This document shows, one piece after another, positions 43,300-51,961 of a DNA stretch of 64,000 nt (positions are counted from its first letter, which is position 1; each line of letters starts with the position of its first letter). Source of the stretch: Chryseobacterium kimseyorum. Its GTDB lineage: Bacteria > Bacteroidota > Bacteroidia > Flavobacteriales > Weeksellaceae. Made by a program: the position numbers and the translations under genes. Below the pieces are notes generated by a model. The model worked only from the letters and a program-made list of their open reading frames with translations, ran no database searches and was not told the origin of the DNA. The DNA lies in the NCBI RefSeq assembly GCF_025971945.1, contig NZ_JAPDHW010000006.1:186001-250000 (forward strand). Reading direction: 5' to 3'.

Positions 43300-43397
43300 T
43301 TTATTTGATATGTTTTTGTAGAAAAGTTTAAAAATATTTGGTGAATCCATAAAAAGTGATATATTTGAAATCATAAAATTTGTTAAAACTTTAAACT

Positions 43398-44063
43398 ATG
43401 AAAAAATTATTATTGGTTGCTTCTGTTATTTTAATGGGAGTTTCAGTGAGTGCTCAGGAAGTGAGATTTGGTGTTAAAGCCGGATATTCTATGTCTACAA
43501 TTAAATATGAAAGTGATTTGGGATCTGAAAGTTCCGATCCGGTACATACTTTTTATGCTGGAGGTTTAGTAGAATATAAGATTAGTGATAAATTTGGTCT
43601 TCAGGGAGAATTATTGTATTCACCACTGGGAGGGAAATATGTAATTAAGGAAGAGGATGAGGATGATCCGGATACTTTTTTCAATTTAAAAACAAAAACC
43701 ACTTTAGGTACCTTATTGATTCCAGTTTCTGCGAAATATTTTATAACTGAAAATTTATCGGTTTCCGCAGGTGCCAGTTTCGGAGTCATTCTTTCAGCTA
43801 AGCAGGAAACTGTTTTTGATGCAGGTTTTAATATTCCTGGTGTAGAAATAGGGACTGATAATGAAATAGATATTAAAGATCAGACAAATACATTAAACAT
43901 CGCTCCATTTATTGGTGCAGAATATATGTTGGAAAATGGTTTGTTCTTTGATGCAAGATATAACTTAGGAGTTTCTAATCTTGCTAAAAATCCAGAATTT
44001 AATGAAACCGCTAAGAACAGCTTTCTGCAGATTGGGGTAGGTTTCAAGTTTGGAGGAAACTAA
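43398..44063 (+). CDS. Outer membrane beta-barrel protein 1 (PorT/OMP_b-brl type)
   Basis: The 221-aa product has a signal peptide (KKLLLVASVILMGVSVSAQ) and a beta-barrel body with alternating aromatic strands (EVRFGVKAGYSMSTIKYESD, FYAGGLVEYKISDKFGLQGE) ending in FLQIGVGFKFGGN. It resembles the OMP_b-brl_2/PorT-like family of small 8-strand barrels. Ligands are unknown. It is the first of three nonidentical barrel genes in the same direction, each followed by its own terminator. Confidence 0.85.
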   Translation: MKKLLLVASVILMGVSVSAQEVRFGVKAGYSMSTIKYESDLGSESSDPVHTFYAGGLVEYKISDKFGLQGELLYSPLGGKYVIKEEDEDDPDTFFNLKTKTTLGTLLIPVSAKYFITENLSVSAGASFGVILSAKQETVFDAGFNIPGVEIGTDNEIDIKDQTNTLNIAPFIGAEYMLENGLFFDARYNLGVSNLAKNPEFNETAKNSFLQIGVGFKFGGN

Positions 44064-44085
44064 ATCAATTACAGATTAAATATAC

Positions 44086-44116
44086 AAGGCAGAACAATTT
44101 GTTCTGCCTTTTTTTA
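44086..44116 (+). terminator. Terminator after OMP gene 1
   Basis: AAGGCAGAACAA pairs with TTGTTCTGCCTT, followed by a T run. Confidence 0.9.
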
Positions 44117-44191
44117 TGATGTGGTATGCAGCGGCATCTATTTTGCTGTTTAGTGAAACATTAATTCATAATAAACTTTAAGTAAAAAGAA

Positions 44192-44695
44192 ATGAAAAAA
44201 TTAATGTTATTAGGTGCGTTCGCATTGTTTGGAGGGTTGGCAAATGCTCAGTCAGGTTTTAAGTTGGGTGGTCATATTGGAGCTCCTGTAGGAGATGCTG
44301 CAGATTATGCATCATTTACTTTAGGCGTAGATGCTGCGTATATGTGGAACATCACGAAAGGTTTGGATGTGGGTGTTGCTTCAGGATATTCACACTTTTT
44401 TGGGAAAGACCGATGGGAAGATTTCGGATTTATTCCATTGGCTGCTTCCGGTAAATACAGATTCAGTGGTTTACCGCTTTTCGTAGGTCTTGATTTAGGA
44501 GGAGCTATATCTACGAAGGATGGTATCGACAGTGGTTTATACGTATATCCGAAAGTAGGATTTCAGTTGCCGAAAGCTGAACTGTATTTAGGATATCAGA
44601 ACATAGGAAGTGAAAGAAGAGATTTTGACAGAGACAGAAGAATAGATTCTAATTTTGGAGCAATTAACTTAGGTGTTAATTTCTTTTTGAAGTAA
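44192..44695 (+). CDS. Outer membrane beta-barrel protein 2
   Basis: The 167-aa product has a signal peptide (KKLMLLGAFALFGGLANAQ) and a compact barrel: FKLGGHIGAPVGDAADYASF, GVDAAYMWNITKGLDVGVAS, GKYRFSGLPLFVGLDLG, ending in GAINLGVNFFLK with the terminal aromatic-rich strand. It is likely an 8-strand OMP_b-brl protein. The role is unknown. It is independently terminated, so expression can differ from its neighbours. Confidence 0.85.
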   Translation: MKKLMLLGAFALFGGLANAQSGFKLGGHIGAPVGDAADYASFTLGVDAAYMWNITKGLDVGVASGYSHFFGKDRWEDFGFIPLAASGKYRFSGLPLFVGLDLGGAISTKDGIDSGLYVYPKVGFQLPKAELYLGYQNIGSERRDFDRDRRIDSNFGAINLGVNFFLK

Positions 44696-44720
44696 AATAT
44701 TTTAAATATAGGTCATATAG

Positions 44721-44748
44721 AACTCCAATTGAAGAATTGGAGTTTTTT
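44721..44748 (+). terminator. Terminator after OMP gene 2
   Basis: AACTCCAATT pairs with AATTGGAGTT around GAAG, followed by a T run. Confidence 0.9.
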
Positions 44749-44869
44749 ATTTGATATTATTGAATTTAAATTATTTATATCTCGTTACTGCGAGTTTAAT
44801 CCGAAAAAGTCAATATCCATGGGTGATTTTTATCATGTTAACAAATTTTAATATTAGATTTGGTCACTC

Positions 44870-44877
44870 TACATTTG
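44870..44877 (+). promoter_or_regulatory. Probable -7 element for OMP gene 3
   Basis: TACATTTG, followed by CACCC, matches TAnnTTTG and lies 28 nt before the ATG. Confidence 0.5.
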
Positions 44878-44905
44878 CACCCAAGAAAGTATAAAATTAT
44901 TCAAA

Positions 44906-45562
44906 ATGAAAAAATTATTAATTGCAAGTGCTGTTGCACTTTTCGGTTTATCAAACGCTCAGATCGCTAAAGGAACTGTATATTTATCAGGATCTGTTGG
45001 GTATTCTCAAGAAGAAACTAACAACGGAAACTTGAAAACTGAAAACTTCAATGTTCTTCCTACAGCTGGATTTTTCGTAGCTTCTAACTTCGCAGTAGGT
45101 TTAGGTGTTGGTTACCAAACAGAAAAAACAACAGCAGTAAGCACTACAACTATCGGAAACGTTACTACAGTAAATAGTTCAGTTGAAAAATATCCTGCAT
45201 TTGTTGTAGCTCCTTTCGCTAGAAAATACTGGACATTGTCTGACAAATTATATTTCTTCGGTCAATTAGCAGTACCAATGCAGTTTGGAAAAGCTGAATC
45301 TGAAGTTTCTTCTGTATCTACAAACGGAACAACTACAGTTTCTACTTCTACATCTGCAGAATCTAAATACACTCAGGTTGGTGTAACTGTTAAGCCAGGT
45401 TTAGATTATTTCTTAAACAAAAACTGGACTATCGAAGCTACAATCGGTGAATTCGGTTACAACAACTTCAAACCAAAAGAAGGTGATGCTACAAACAACT
45501 ACAGCTTCGGTTTAAACCTTGCTAACGTTGGTATCGGTGTTAAATATGTATTTTCTAAGTAA
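44906..45562 (+). CDS. Outer membrane beta-barrel protein 3
   Basis: The 218-aa product has a signal peptide (KKLLIASAVALFGLSNAQ) and a barrel body with Thr/Ser-rich loops (EKTTAVSTTTIGNVTTVNSS; TNGTTTVSTSTSAESK). It ends in the strand NLANVGIGVKYVFSK. The codon use is highly regular (AAA, GAA, TCT, ACA preferred), as in highly expressed genes. It is most likely an abundant OmpW/OMP_b-brl-type porin-like barrel; the ligand is unknown. Confidence 0.87.
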   Translation: MKKLLIASAVALFGLSNAQIAKGTVYLSGSVGYSQEETNNGNLKTENFNVLPTAGFFVASNFAVGLGVGYQTEKTTAVSTTTIGNVTTVNSSVEKYPAFVVAPFARKYWTLSDKLYFFGQLAVPMQFGKAESEVSSVSTNGTTTVSTSTSAESKYTQVGVTVKPGLDYFLNKNWTIEATIGEFGYNNFKPKEGDATNNYSFGLNLANVGIGVKYVFSK

Positions 45563-45585
45563 TTAGACAATCATTCAATTGATAT

Positions 45586-45617
45586 AAATCCTGAGATTTT
45601 TCTCAGGATTTTTTTTG
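45586..45617 (+). terminator. Terminator after OMP gene 3
   Basis: AAATCCTGAGA pairs with TCTCAGGATTT, followed by eight T. Confidence 0.9.
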
Positions 45618-45792
45618 CTTTAAACTGAAATTGTTTTTTTTAGTTTAAAATGAAATAATCATTGAGATTTCAACAAACTCAATCTGACAAACGTTATACA
45701 TACAGTTGGTAGTAGAATACTTGTCAATCTTTACCTTTCGAAGACTTAAATATTGTTTGTAAGTGAACTTACATAAGCATAAAACATAAAAA

Positions 45793-45818
45793 AACTCTCA
45801 GAATATTTTCTGAGAGTT
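45793..45818 (-). terminator. Terminator of ffh
   Basis: AACTCTCAGA pairs with TCTGAGAGTT; on the minus strand a T run follows. Confidence 0.85.
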
Positions 45819-45839
45819 CAATATTTAGTAAATGTTTAG

Positions 45840-47201
45840 TTATTTTCCGAACATTCCACCCATTCCAGGCATATTTGGCATTTTGCTCATCATCTGCATC
45901 ATCTGTTTTCCCTGAGGTCCCTGCATCATCTTCATCATTTTACCCATTTGGTCAAACTGTTTCATCAACGCATTCACGTCTTCTATTTTTCTTCCTGCTC
46001 CCTTGGCAATTCTGTTTTTTCTCTGCGTATTGATAATAGAAGGTCTTCTTCTTTCGTCAGGCGTCATCGAGTGAATAATCGCTTCAATATGTTTGAATGC
46101 ATCATCACTGATTTCAACATCTTTAATGGCTTTTCCAACTCCCGGAATCATTCCCATCAAGTCTTTCATATTACCCATTTTTTTGATCTGATTGATCTGC
46201 TTTAAGAAATCATCAAAACCAAATTCATTTTTAGCAATTTTCTTGTGAAGTTTTTTCGCTTCCTCTTCATCAAACTGTTCCTGAGCTCTTTCAACCAATG
46301 AAACAACATCTCCCATTCCCAAGATTCTGTCTGCCATCCTTTCCGGGTAGAAAAGGTCTAAAGCTTCCATTTTTTCTCCTGTAGAGATAAATTTGATTGG
46401 CTTTTCAACTACTGAACGAATCGTTAGAGCAGCTCCACCACGCGTATCACCGTCTAATTTAGTTAAAACAACACCGTCAAAATTCAAAGCATCGTTAAAC
46501 GCTTTTGCTGTATTCACCGCATCCTGACCTGTCATTGAATCGACAACGAATAAAGTTTCGTTCGGCTTAATGAAATAATGAACAGATTTAATCTCATTCA
46601 TCATCTGCTCATCAATTGCCAAACGACCTGCCGTATCGACGATTACTACATCATGACCATTAGATTTAGCAAAATTAATTGCGTTTTCAGCGATTGTTGA
46701 AGGATTAGTTGCTCCTTCTTCAGTATAAACAGGAACACCGATTTGTCCACCGAGAACCTTTAACTGATCGATTGCAGCCGGACGGTAAACATCACACGCT
46801 ACCAACAAAGGCTTTTTAGATCTTTTAGTTTTTAAATAATTAGCAAGCTTTCCTGAAAAAGTGGTTTTACCAGAACCCTGAAGACCTGCAATCAGGATGA
46901 CAGAAGGTTTTCCCGAAAGATTGATACCTTCCTGAGATCCACCCATCAAACCTACCAATTCATCATGAACAATTTTTGTCATCAATTGTCCAGGTGTAAG
47001 AGAAGTCAGTACATTTTCTCCTAAAGCTTTATCCTGAACTCTTTTGGTTAAATCTTTCGCAACTTTATAGTTAACATCGGCATCTACCAATGCTCTACGA
47101 ATCTCTTTTACGGTTTCCGCAACGTTGATTTCTGTAATTTTTCCACGTCCGGAAAGATTGTGAAGTGCTTTATCTAATTTATCCTGTAAACTATTGAACA
47201 T
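45840..47201 (-). CDS. ffh: Signal recognition particle protein
   Basis: The 453-aa SRP GTPase has an N domain (1-90), a G domain with GLQGSGKTT (106-114), VDTAGRLAID and TKLDGDTRGGA, and the Met-rich M domain. The last ends in KMMQGPQGKQMMQMM and MPNMPGMGGMFGK, which binds signal sequences and 4.5S RNA. It directs nascent membrane proteins to FtsY/SecYEG. The 4.5S RNA gene was not recognised in this window. Confidence 0.97.
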   Translation of the reverse strand: MFNSLQDKLDKALHNLSGRGKITEINVAETVKEIRRALVDADVNYKVAKDLTKRVQDKALGENVLTSLTPGQLMTKIVHDELVGLMGGSQEGINLSGKPSVILIAGLQGSGKTTFSGKLANYLKTKRSKKPLLVACDVYRPAAIDQLKVLGGQIGVPVYTEEGATNPSTIAENAINFAKSNGHDVVIVDTAGRLAIDEQMMNEIKSVHYFIKPNETLFVVDSMTGQDAVNTAKAFNDALNFDGVVLTKLDGDTRGGAALTIRSVVEKPIKFISTGEKMEALDLFYPERMADRILGMGDVVSLVERAQEQFDEEEAKKLHKKIAKNEFGFDDFLKQINQIKKMGNMKDLMGMIPGVGKAIKDVEISDDAFKHIEAIIHSMTPDERRRPSIINTQRKNRIAKGAGRKIEDVNALMKQFDQMGKMMKMMQGPQGKQMMQMMSKMPNMPGMGGMFGK

Positions 47202-47392
47202 ATTAATTGTAAATTATAGATTGCAAAAATAGGGAATTTCAGTCAGCTATAAAAGTGGTATTGAATGTTTTTGATAGCCAATACAATATTGAATTTTAAA
47301 TGATTGACGATTTAAAACAGATAACAGTAATTTAGTCTTGACTTAGGGTGAAATTATTGCGCATCTGACTGTTGATGATCGGTAAATATGGA

Positions 47393-47425
47393 AACCCTGC
47401 CAGCGTTTCAAACGCTGGCAGGGTT
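47393..47425. repeat. 33-bp perfect palindrome
   Basis: Two 16-nt arms (AACCCTGCCAGCGTTT and its exact complement) surround a single C. It is more GC-rich than its surroundings. Similar AACCCTG...CAGGGTT palindromes recur between genes in many Flavobacteriia. It is not followed by a T run, so it is probably a dispersed palindromic element rather than a terminator. Confidence 0.75.
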
Positions 47426-47471
47426 AAGCATTGAAAAAGAATAATTAAATGAATCTTGAAAAAAAATAATC

Positions 47472-48308
47472 TTACCAGCTGGTAACGAGAAGATTCCTCG
47501 CCGCCTTCTCACTGCACTTTTGATATTTAGAATATGCTTTTGCCGCTCTTGTTCTGATCTGCCCGTTGGATTCGTTTAATAAATATCCTGAAATGGCGTC
47601 GTGCAAAGTGTATGCTTCGGGAGCCATCAAATTGATCGTCCAAACCAAAGGATTGACGTTGGCTTTTGCTAAATGTGGCGAAAAATAGTTCTTGCTGTAG
47701 CAAGCCAGAATAATCACGTCACGCTTTACTTTATCGGTGTTTTCGAAGGTCTCATTCAACTGGAAATCCATCAAACCGTCGTGACCCACATAAGCCAACA
47801 ATTTGGAATTTCCACCGATTCCGATGGTTGTTTTTCGTATTTTTAAAGTGTCTTTGTTATTTCCGCTGCTGCTATTTAGAAAATCAACCGTTGCTTCTTT
47901 GATGAATTTTCCGTCGTAGGCATCGGCAACGAGATAGTAATTCTTGGTGATGTGTTTGAAAATAATTCTCTCTAACTTTTCGGATTTTAATTTTCTGGTT
48001 TCCACCAATTTCCACTCTTTGCTTTTCTTGAAATACGATCTCACTCCGAAAGCGCTACCCCAATACAAATTGTTGTCTGGGTCTTGTCCGTTACCAATTT
48101 TATCGGGAACAGGCACGATTCCTTGGTATTTATTGTCGCACAAAGCCACAAAAATATGAATGGTTTTGGCATCAGATTCGAAAGGAATTGTATTTTTTTC
48201 CTTTGAATTATTTTTAGAGATTTTGGCTGCTTTTTGCGATTTATCATTGCTGCAGGCAAGCATCAGAAAGCAGAAGAGAAGAATGGGGAAGTGGAGGAGT
48301 TTCATCAT
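47472..48308 (-). CDS. Lipoprotein with possible caspase-like (clan CD) domain
   Basis: The 278-aa product has a lipoprotein signal (LLFCFLMLACS, Cys19). The body starts with IHIFVALCDNKYQGIVPVP, like the first strand of caspase-like folds. It has the pairing LAYVGHDGLM (His176) and DVIILACYSKNYFS (Cys203), resembling the His-Gly and Ala-Cys-x-Ser dyad of clan CD peptidases and CHAT proteins. Family proteins with this N-terminus are widespread but uncharacterised. Peptidase activity is an inference. The protein should be anchored at the envelope. Confidence 0.55.
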   Translation of the reverse strand: MMKLLHFPILLFCFLMLACSNDKSQKAAKISKNNSKEKNTIPFESDAKTIHIFVALCDNKYQGIVPVPDKIGNGQDPDNNLYWGSAFGVRSYFKKSKEWKLVETRKLKSEKLERIIFKHITKNYYLVADAYDGKFIKEATVDFLNSSSGNNKDTLKIRKTTIGIGGNSKLLAYVGHDGLMDFQLNETFENTDKVKRDVIILACYSKNYFSPHLAKANVNPLVWTINLMAPEAYTLHDAISGYLLNESNGQIRTRAAKAYSKYQKCSEKAARNLLVTSW

Positions 48309-48386
48309 TATTTATTTGTATTTTCTAGCGAATAAAAATCTATGCTGTTTTCATTAAATAGATCAAAGAATTTAATTTTTAACTGA

Positions 48387-49361
48387 CTATTCTGTTATCA
48401 ATTCCAATTCAATTTCACCCCAATATTTTTTTGGTAGAAATATGGTTTTAGTATGTACATCTGTGTAAAAAAGCAACTGAGTGAAAATACTATTATCAAT
48501 TCGGGTAGACAATTCTACTTTGTTGTTAAAAGAATCATTAGAAAGTCTGAAATTCTTCTTTTTAAACTTAAAAAACTTTTGAAAATCATTTCTTGACTGA
48601 TAAATATTGTACACGACAGATTCTCCTTCGATTACAGCATTAATATGAGGATAATTTGGTCCTGGTCCAATAATCGCTTCATCTATAGGATATGGTTCTT
48701 CATTAATTTTAATATTCTTGGTTGCTAAAAATTTCTGAATTTCCTTAAAATCTTTGAGATTATTCTTTGCTGAAAAAAGCTGATTCAGATTTTCATCCAA
48801 AAACAGAGTCGTCTTATTTTGATTCACAATATAAACTCTTTGATGGTCACCAGTCTCATAACTGCTGAAGTCTGTCATTGACTTGTATTCTTTGAGTATT
48901 TTAAAATCTTTTTTAGATAAAATATCTGCGTTATTCTCTGACACATTGCCAATCAAAAATTCTCCTTCCTGCTTTACATCCTGATATATTTTGGGTAGCG
49001 CTATTCTTTTATTTAAATCTAAAGTATTCATCAAAAACGATTTATCTTTATTGTAAGCATAAAAATATTTTTCATCTGCAATATTTACAAGATAAGTGTC
49101 ATACATAAAATCAAATTTTTCAATTTTTCCAGTTTTTGTATTTATTATCAATCCGCCTTCTTCGTACGAGTTCAATGCGATAAACTGTGACTGATCATGT
49201 AAAGTGTAAACCGCCCAAAGGTATGTTGGCGCTACGATTTCTTGACCTATGTCATCAACAATGCCATATTTTTGTTTCCAGCCGAATTCATGATACTTGC
49301 GGTCCTGAGCCTGTGAAAATTGAACCATAAAAATCAGGAGAAGAAAAAACAGTTTTTTCAT
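48387..49361 (-). CDS. Secreted WG-repeat-like protein
   Basis: From ATG 49361 (KKLFFLLLIFMVQFSQAQ signal peptide) the product has 324 aa. The segment after it, FGWKQKYGIVDDIGQEIVAP, fits the WG/KWG repeat consensus (YGVID..G.E.I.P.Y), and more degenerate units follow (GGLIINTKTGKIEKFDFMYD). These repeats form beta-propeller-like scaffolds on exported proteins. The frame is open to a TTG at 49409 but the signal peptide fixes the start. It lies 44 nt from the next lipoprotein gene upstream, probably in one operon. Function is unknown. Confidence 0.65.
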   Translation of the reverse strand: MKKLFFLLLIFMVQFSQAQDRKYHEFGWKQKYGIVDDIGQEIVAPTYLWAVYTLHDQSQFIALNSYEEGGLIINTKTGKIEKFDFMYDTYLVNIADEKYFYAYNKDKSFLMNTLDLNKRIALPKIYQDVKQEGEFLIGNVSENNADILSKKDFKILKEYKSMTDFSSYETGDHQRVYIVNQNKTTLFLDENLNQLFSAKNNLKDFKEIQKFLATKNIKINEEPYPIDEAIIGPGPNYPHINAVIEGESVVYNIYQSRNDFQKFFKFKKKNFRLSNDSFNNKVELSTRIDNSIFTQLLFYTDVHTKTIFLPKKYWGEIELELITE

Positions 49362-49405
49362 ATTGAGAGTGTGCTTTATTTTAGTTCTAAATGTTGAGAT
49401 TGTTA

Positions 49406-50419
49406 TCAATGCCTGTTATCGCATTTGGTGTAAATTTCAGAATAATTTTGGTCCAAAAAATCAATCGACGGACAGCCAAAAGATTGAAAAACAAATCCGA
49501 AAATTACGGGAGGTTTACCTTTAAACAAATTTCCTGTCCATAGATAATTGGGATATTCCATGTTTTCGATGCCATTTAATGATGCAAATCCAGAACCTTC
49601 GCCCAAAGTATAATTTTTCTCAAAAATCAGTTTTCTGTTTTTCAAAACTGCTAATTGTCTTTCAGTAACTCCAAATTCCCCGATTAAATCTAAAATAAAA
49701 TACTGCAAATCTTCTGTCTGATATAGATACGCATTTCCCGTTTTCAAAGTTTTGTGTTGCGTTTTTACAGGAAATTTATCCAGAGAAACTTTCTTCCATT
49801 GTATTGAAGTCAAAGGTTTTTCGTTAAATGGATTCTGGTTTCCGAAATATGCGAAAACAAAATTGGCTTTTTCCATTGCTTTTTCTTCATATTCTGTTTT
49901 ATTTAATTGAAATCCAATCATATAATCATATTCAGAAATTTCGTCGCCTTCACTGGCGTAAACATGTAGATTGGCAACCGCTTTCAAACTGTTTATCGGG
50001 AATTTTTCCAGCATATTCGCTTTGTAATTGTAGAGATAAAGCGTGTCTTTTTCCATGAGCTTAGTTCTTTTGAGGAGTTTTTCGCGATAAGTTAAAGGAA
50101 GTTCAATATGCTTTAATTCATCAAACGACATATTCTTCTGGTTTGTAATAATCTCTGGAGGAAGAGATAGTGAATCATTGTAAATGTCTGATAATGAAAT
50201 GAAAATATCATATTCTTTACCGTTATCTATAGGATTGATTTCAAAAATATTAAAATCATTCAGATTAATTTTCGGAGAAATTAGGCTGTCTTTTTTTATT
50301 TCTGTTGATGCAGGTTTTGAAAAGGTTTTTTGTTCTTCTTTTTTGCAACTCAAAAGAAGTATGGTTAAAAAAATCAATAGAGAAAACAAAGATTGGGGTT
50401 TGATGATTGAAATTTTCAT
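49406..50419 (-). CDS. Hypothetical lipoprotein
   Basis: The 337-aa product has a lipoprotein signal (SLLIFLTILLLSCKKEEQK; lipobox LLSC). The body has no recognised domain. Near the C-terminus, FGFVFQSFGCPSIDFLDQNY contains a lone Cys pair with the final YTKCDNRH, suggesting a disulfide. It is cotranscribed with the WG-repeat gene. I do not recognise the family and propose no function. Confidence 0.65.
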   Translation of the reverse strand: MKISIIKPQSLFSLLIFLTILLLSCKKEEQKTFSKPASTEIKKDSLISPKINLNDFNIFEINPIDNGKEYDIFISLSDIYNDSLSLPPEIITNQKNMSFDELKHIELPLTYREKLLKRTKLMEKDTLYLYNYKANMLEKFPINSLKAVANLHVYASEGDEISEYDYMIGFQLNKTEYEEKAMEKANFVFAYFGNQNPFNEKPLTSIQWKKVSLDKFPVKTQHKTLKTGNAYLYQTEDLQYFILDLIGEFGVTERQLAVLKNRKLIFEKNYTLGEGSGFASLNGIENMEYPNYLWTGNLFKGKPPVIFGFVFQSFGCPSIDFLDQNYSEIYTKCDNRH

Positions 50420-50723
50420 TTGTATTTTTTCTTAATCAAATATATTTAAAAAAACCAGCAACTTTTTATATATCATTAACAATTCGCAGTGTTTTATTTA
50501 CGATTTGTAGTGAATTGAGTGATTTTTCCTTTAAATAATTATCTTAGAAATAAAACAATAGATTTTTGGTCTTCTTAGCCTTATCAGGGTAAAAGTTTGA
50601 CAAGGATTAGTAAAAGATGATATAGGATCAGACTATATTTTTCGCGGAGCTGCTGGAAATCTCATTTGTCTTTTTATAATTAAATATACCAAAAATTTAT
50701 AAATTTATCCCACAATATTGAAA
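50420..50723. other. Divergent intergenic stretch
   Basis: No gene is seen. It separates a leftward lipoprotein operon from a rightward membrane protein and contains direct-repeat element A (50478-50519), followed by AT-rich sequence with TTATCTTAG near 50540. Confidence 0.6.
50478..50519 (+). promoter_or_regulatory. Direct-repeat element A (LytTR-site-like)
   Basis: ACAATTCGCAG and ACGATTTGTAG start exactly 21 bp apart (two helical turns), followed by TGAATTGAG. Related elements lie at 51881 and 54392. The geometry matches the direct repeats bound by LytTR-type response regulators. Confidence 0.45.
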
Positions 50724-51809
50724 ATGAATCTATTCCCTCAACTGTGTAAAAAGAAAAAACTCTGGTTTCTGGCAATCTTGTTTATTCCTCTGTTAATCTT
50801 TGGTAATATGGCAAGTCCTTATATGGAAGGATCTTATCAGTCTTCGATGTATTCCATTAAAGATTGCAGAGTAGTCAAGGAGAAAATCTCTGTAAAATTC
50901 CGGAATGCCGATAGAGAACATTACAATCATTATGCTCATTATCATGTGATATATCAAATTATTTCAGATGTGGAAAGAGAAGTTCCTTTGGTCTTTGTTG
51001 GGAAAGAGCTTTATGCCAATCAAAATGTATTGGTAAACAATATTGCCGTGCAGCAGCTTGCTATTGATGAAAATTCGAAATCATTTATTAAAAAAAATCT
51101 CAATCAATTTGAAATAAAATTTAGTGAGCGTGATTCTTACGAAGTTCAGCCAAACGAACTTATCTATTTCAAAGCAAAATTAAGGAAGGGTGAAAATTTG
51201 ATTGTCGTTGATTATGATGCAGAACTTGCTCAAAATCGCTCAGGCTTTGAGAAAAAATTCACCTTAGAATATGCTCTGTATCCATCAAAATTTTGGAAGT
51301 CATTTGACAACGTAGAATTTTTATTGGAACCGTCAGATAAAATAAAAATAGAATCTAGCAATGCGGGCAACTTTACGAAAACAGACAAAGCGTATGTATG
51401 GAAAATCAAAAATTTTGATGCAGATTTGATCATTGAATTCTCACCCGAATACAATTTCTTTGAAAAAATTCTTTTACTGTTACAGCCTTTAGGCATTGCT
51501 TTGATTTTTTTTTCTATTTTTAGTTTAGTGCATTGGAAACTGCTTAAAAAGCGCAGAGAAAGATTTCCTGCGAAGTACAATTGGTTTGTTCCCTTAGGAA
51601 TTTTGGTAGTCGGGATATTATTCTATGCAATTCTTATTATCTCATACGATTTTATAGACTGCGTTTTGAATCAAAATAGCAAACATGGATATGTCTTATT
51701 GGGAATAATTTTGTCGGTTCCTTTTTTCTATCTGGTGTATGGATTGTTGGTTTGGTTTGCCGATGCGGAGATTAAAAAAAGAGTCAATCGATTGAATGGG
51801 CAGAACTAA
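50724..51809 (+). CDS. Hypothetical membrane protein with large exported domain
   Basis: From ATG 50724 the product has 361 aa. An N-terminal membrane segment (LWFLAILFIPLLIFGNM) precedes an exported domain of about 220 residues (VPLVFVGKELYANQNVLVNN, LRKGENLIVVDYDAELAQNR; beta-rich). Three C-terminal TM segments follow (about 250-272, 290-312, 325-347). A TTG two codons upstream is also in frame. The family is not recognised. The layout, an exported beta domain plus C-terminal TM helices, resembles sensory or assembly proteins, but no function can be given. Element A lies about 205 bp upstream. Confidence 0.65.
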   Translation: MNLFPQLCKKKKLWFLAILFIPLLIFGNMASPYMEGSYQSSMYSIKDCRVVKEKISVKFRNADREHYNHYAHYHVIYQIISDVEREVPLVFVGKELYANQNVLVNNIAVQQLAIDENSKSFIKKNLNQFEIKFSERDSYEVQPNELIYFKAKLRKGENLIVVDYDAELAQNRSGFEKKFTLEYALYPSKFWKSFDNVEFLLEPSDKIKIESSNAGNFTKTDKAYVWKIKNFDADLIIEFSPEYNFFEKILLLLQPLGIALIFFSIFSLVHWKLLKKRRERFPAKYNWFVPLGILVVGILFYAILIISYDFIDCVLNQNSKHGYVLLGIILSVPFFYLVYGLLVWFADAEIKKRVNRLNGQN

Positions 51810-51880
51810 TATTGGGCTTTAGTCGTCGAAATATTCATTTGTATATTTCTAAATTAAAAATATAAAAAATCCGTCAATTC

Positions 51881-51931
51881 CCGTTCAACATTACAAATCG
51901 TAGCCTTCATTTACAATCTAAAGTCAATTGA
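51881..51931 (+). promoter_or_regulatory. Direct-repeat element B (LytTR-site-like)
   Basis: CGTTCAACATTACAAATCGT is followed by TTTACAATCTAAAGTCAATT. The repeat is more degenerate than A or C (20-bp spacing), but the flanks align with both. It lies about 30 bp upstream of the next start codon. Confidence 0.4.
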
Positions 51932-51961
51932 GTGCTATATTTATCCTAGAAATAAAGAAAA

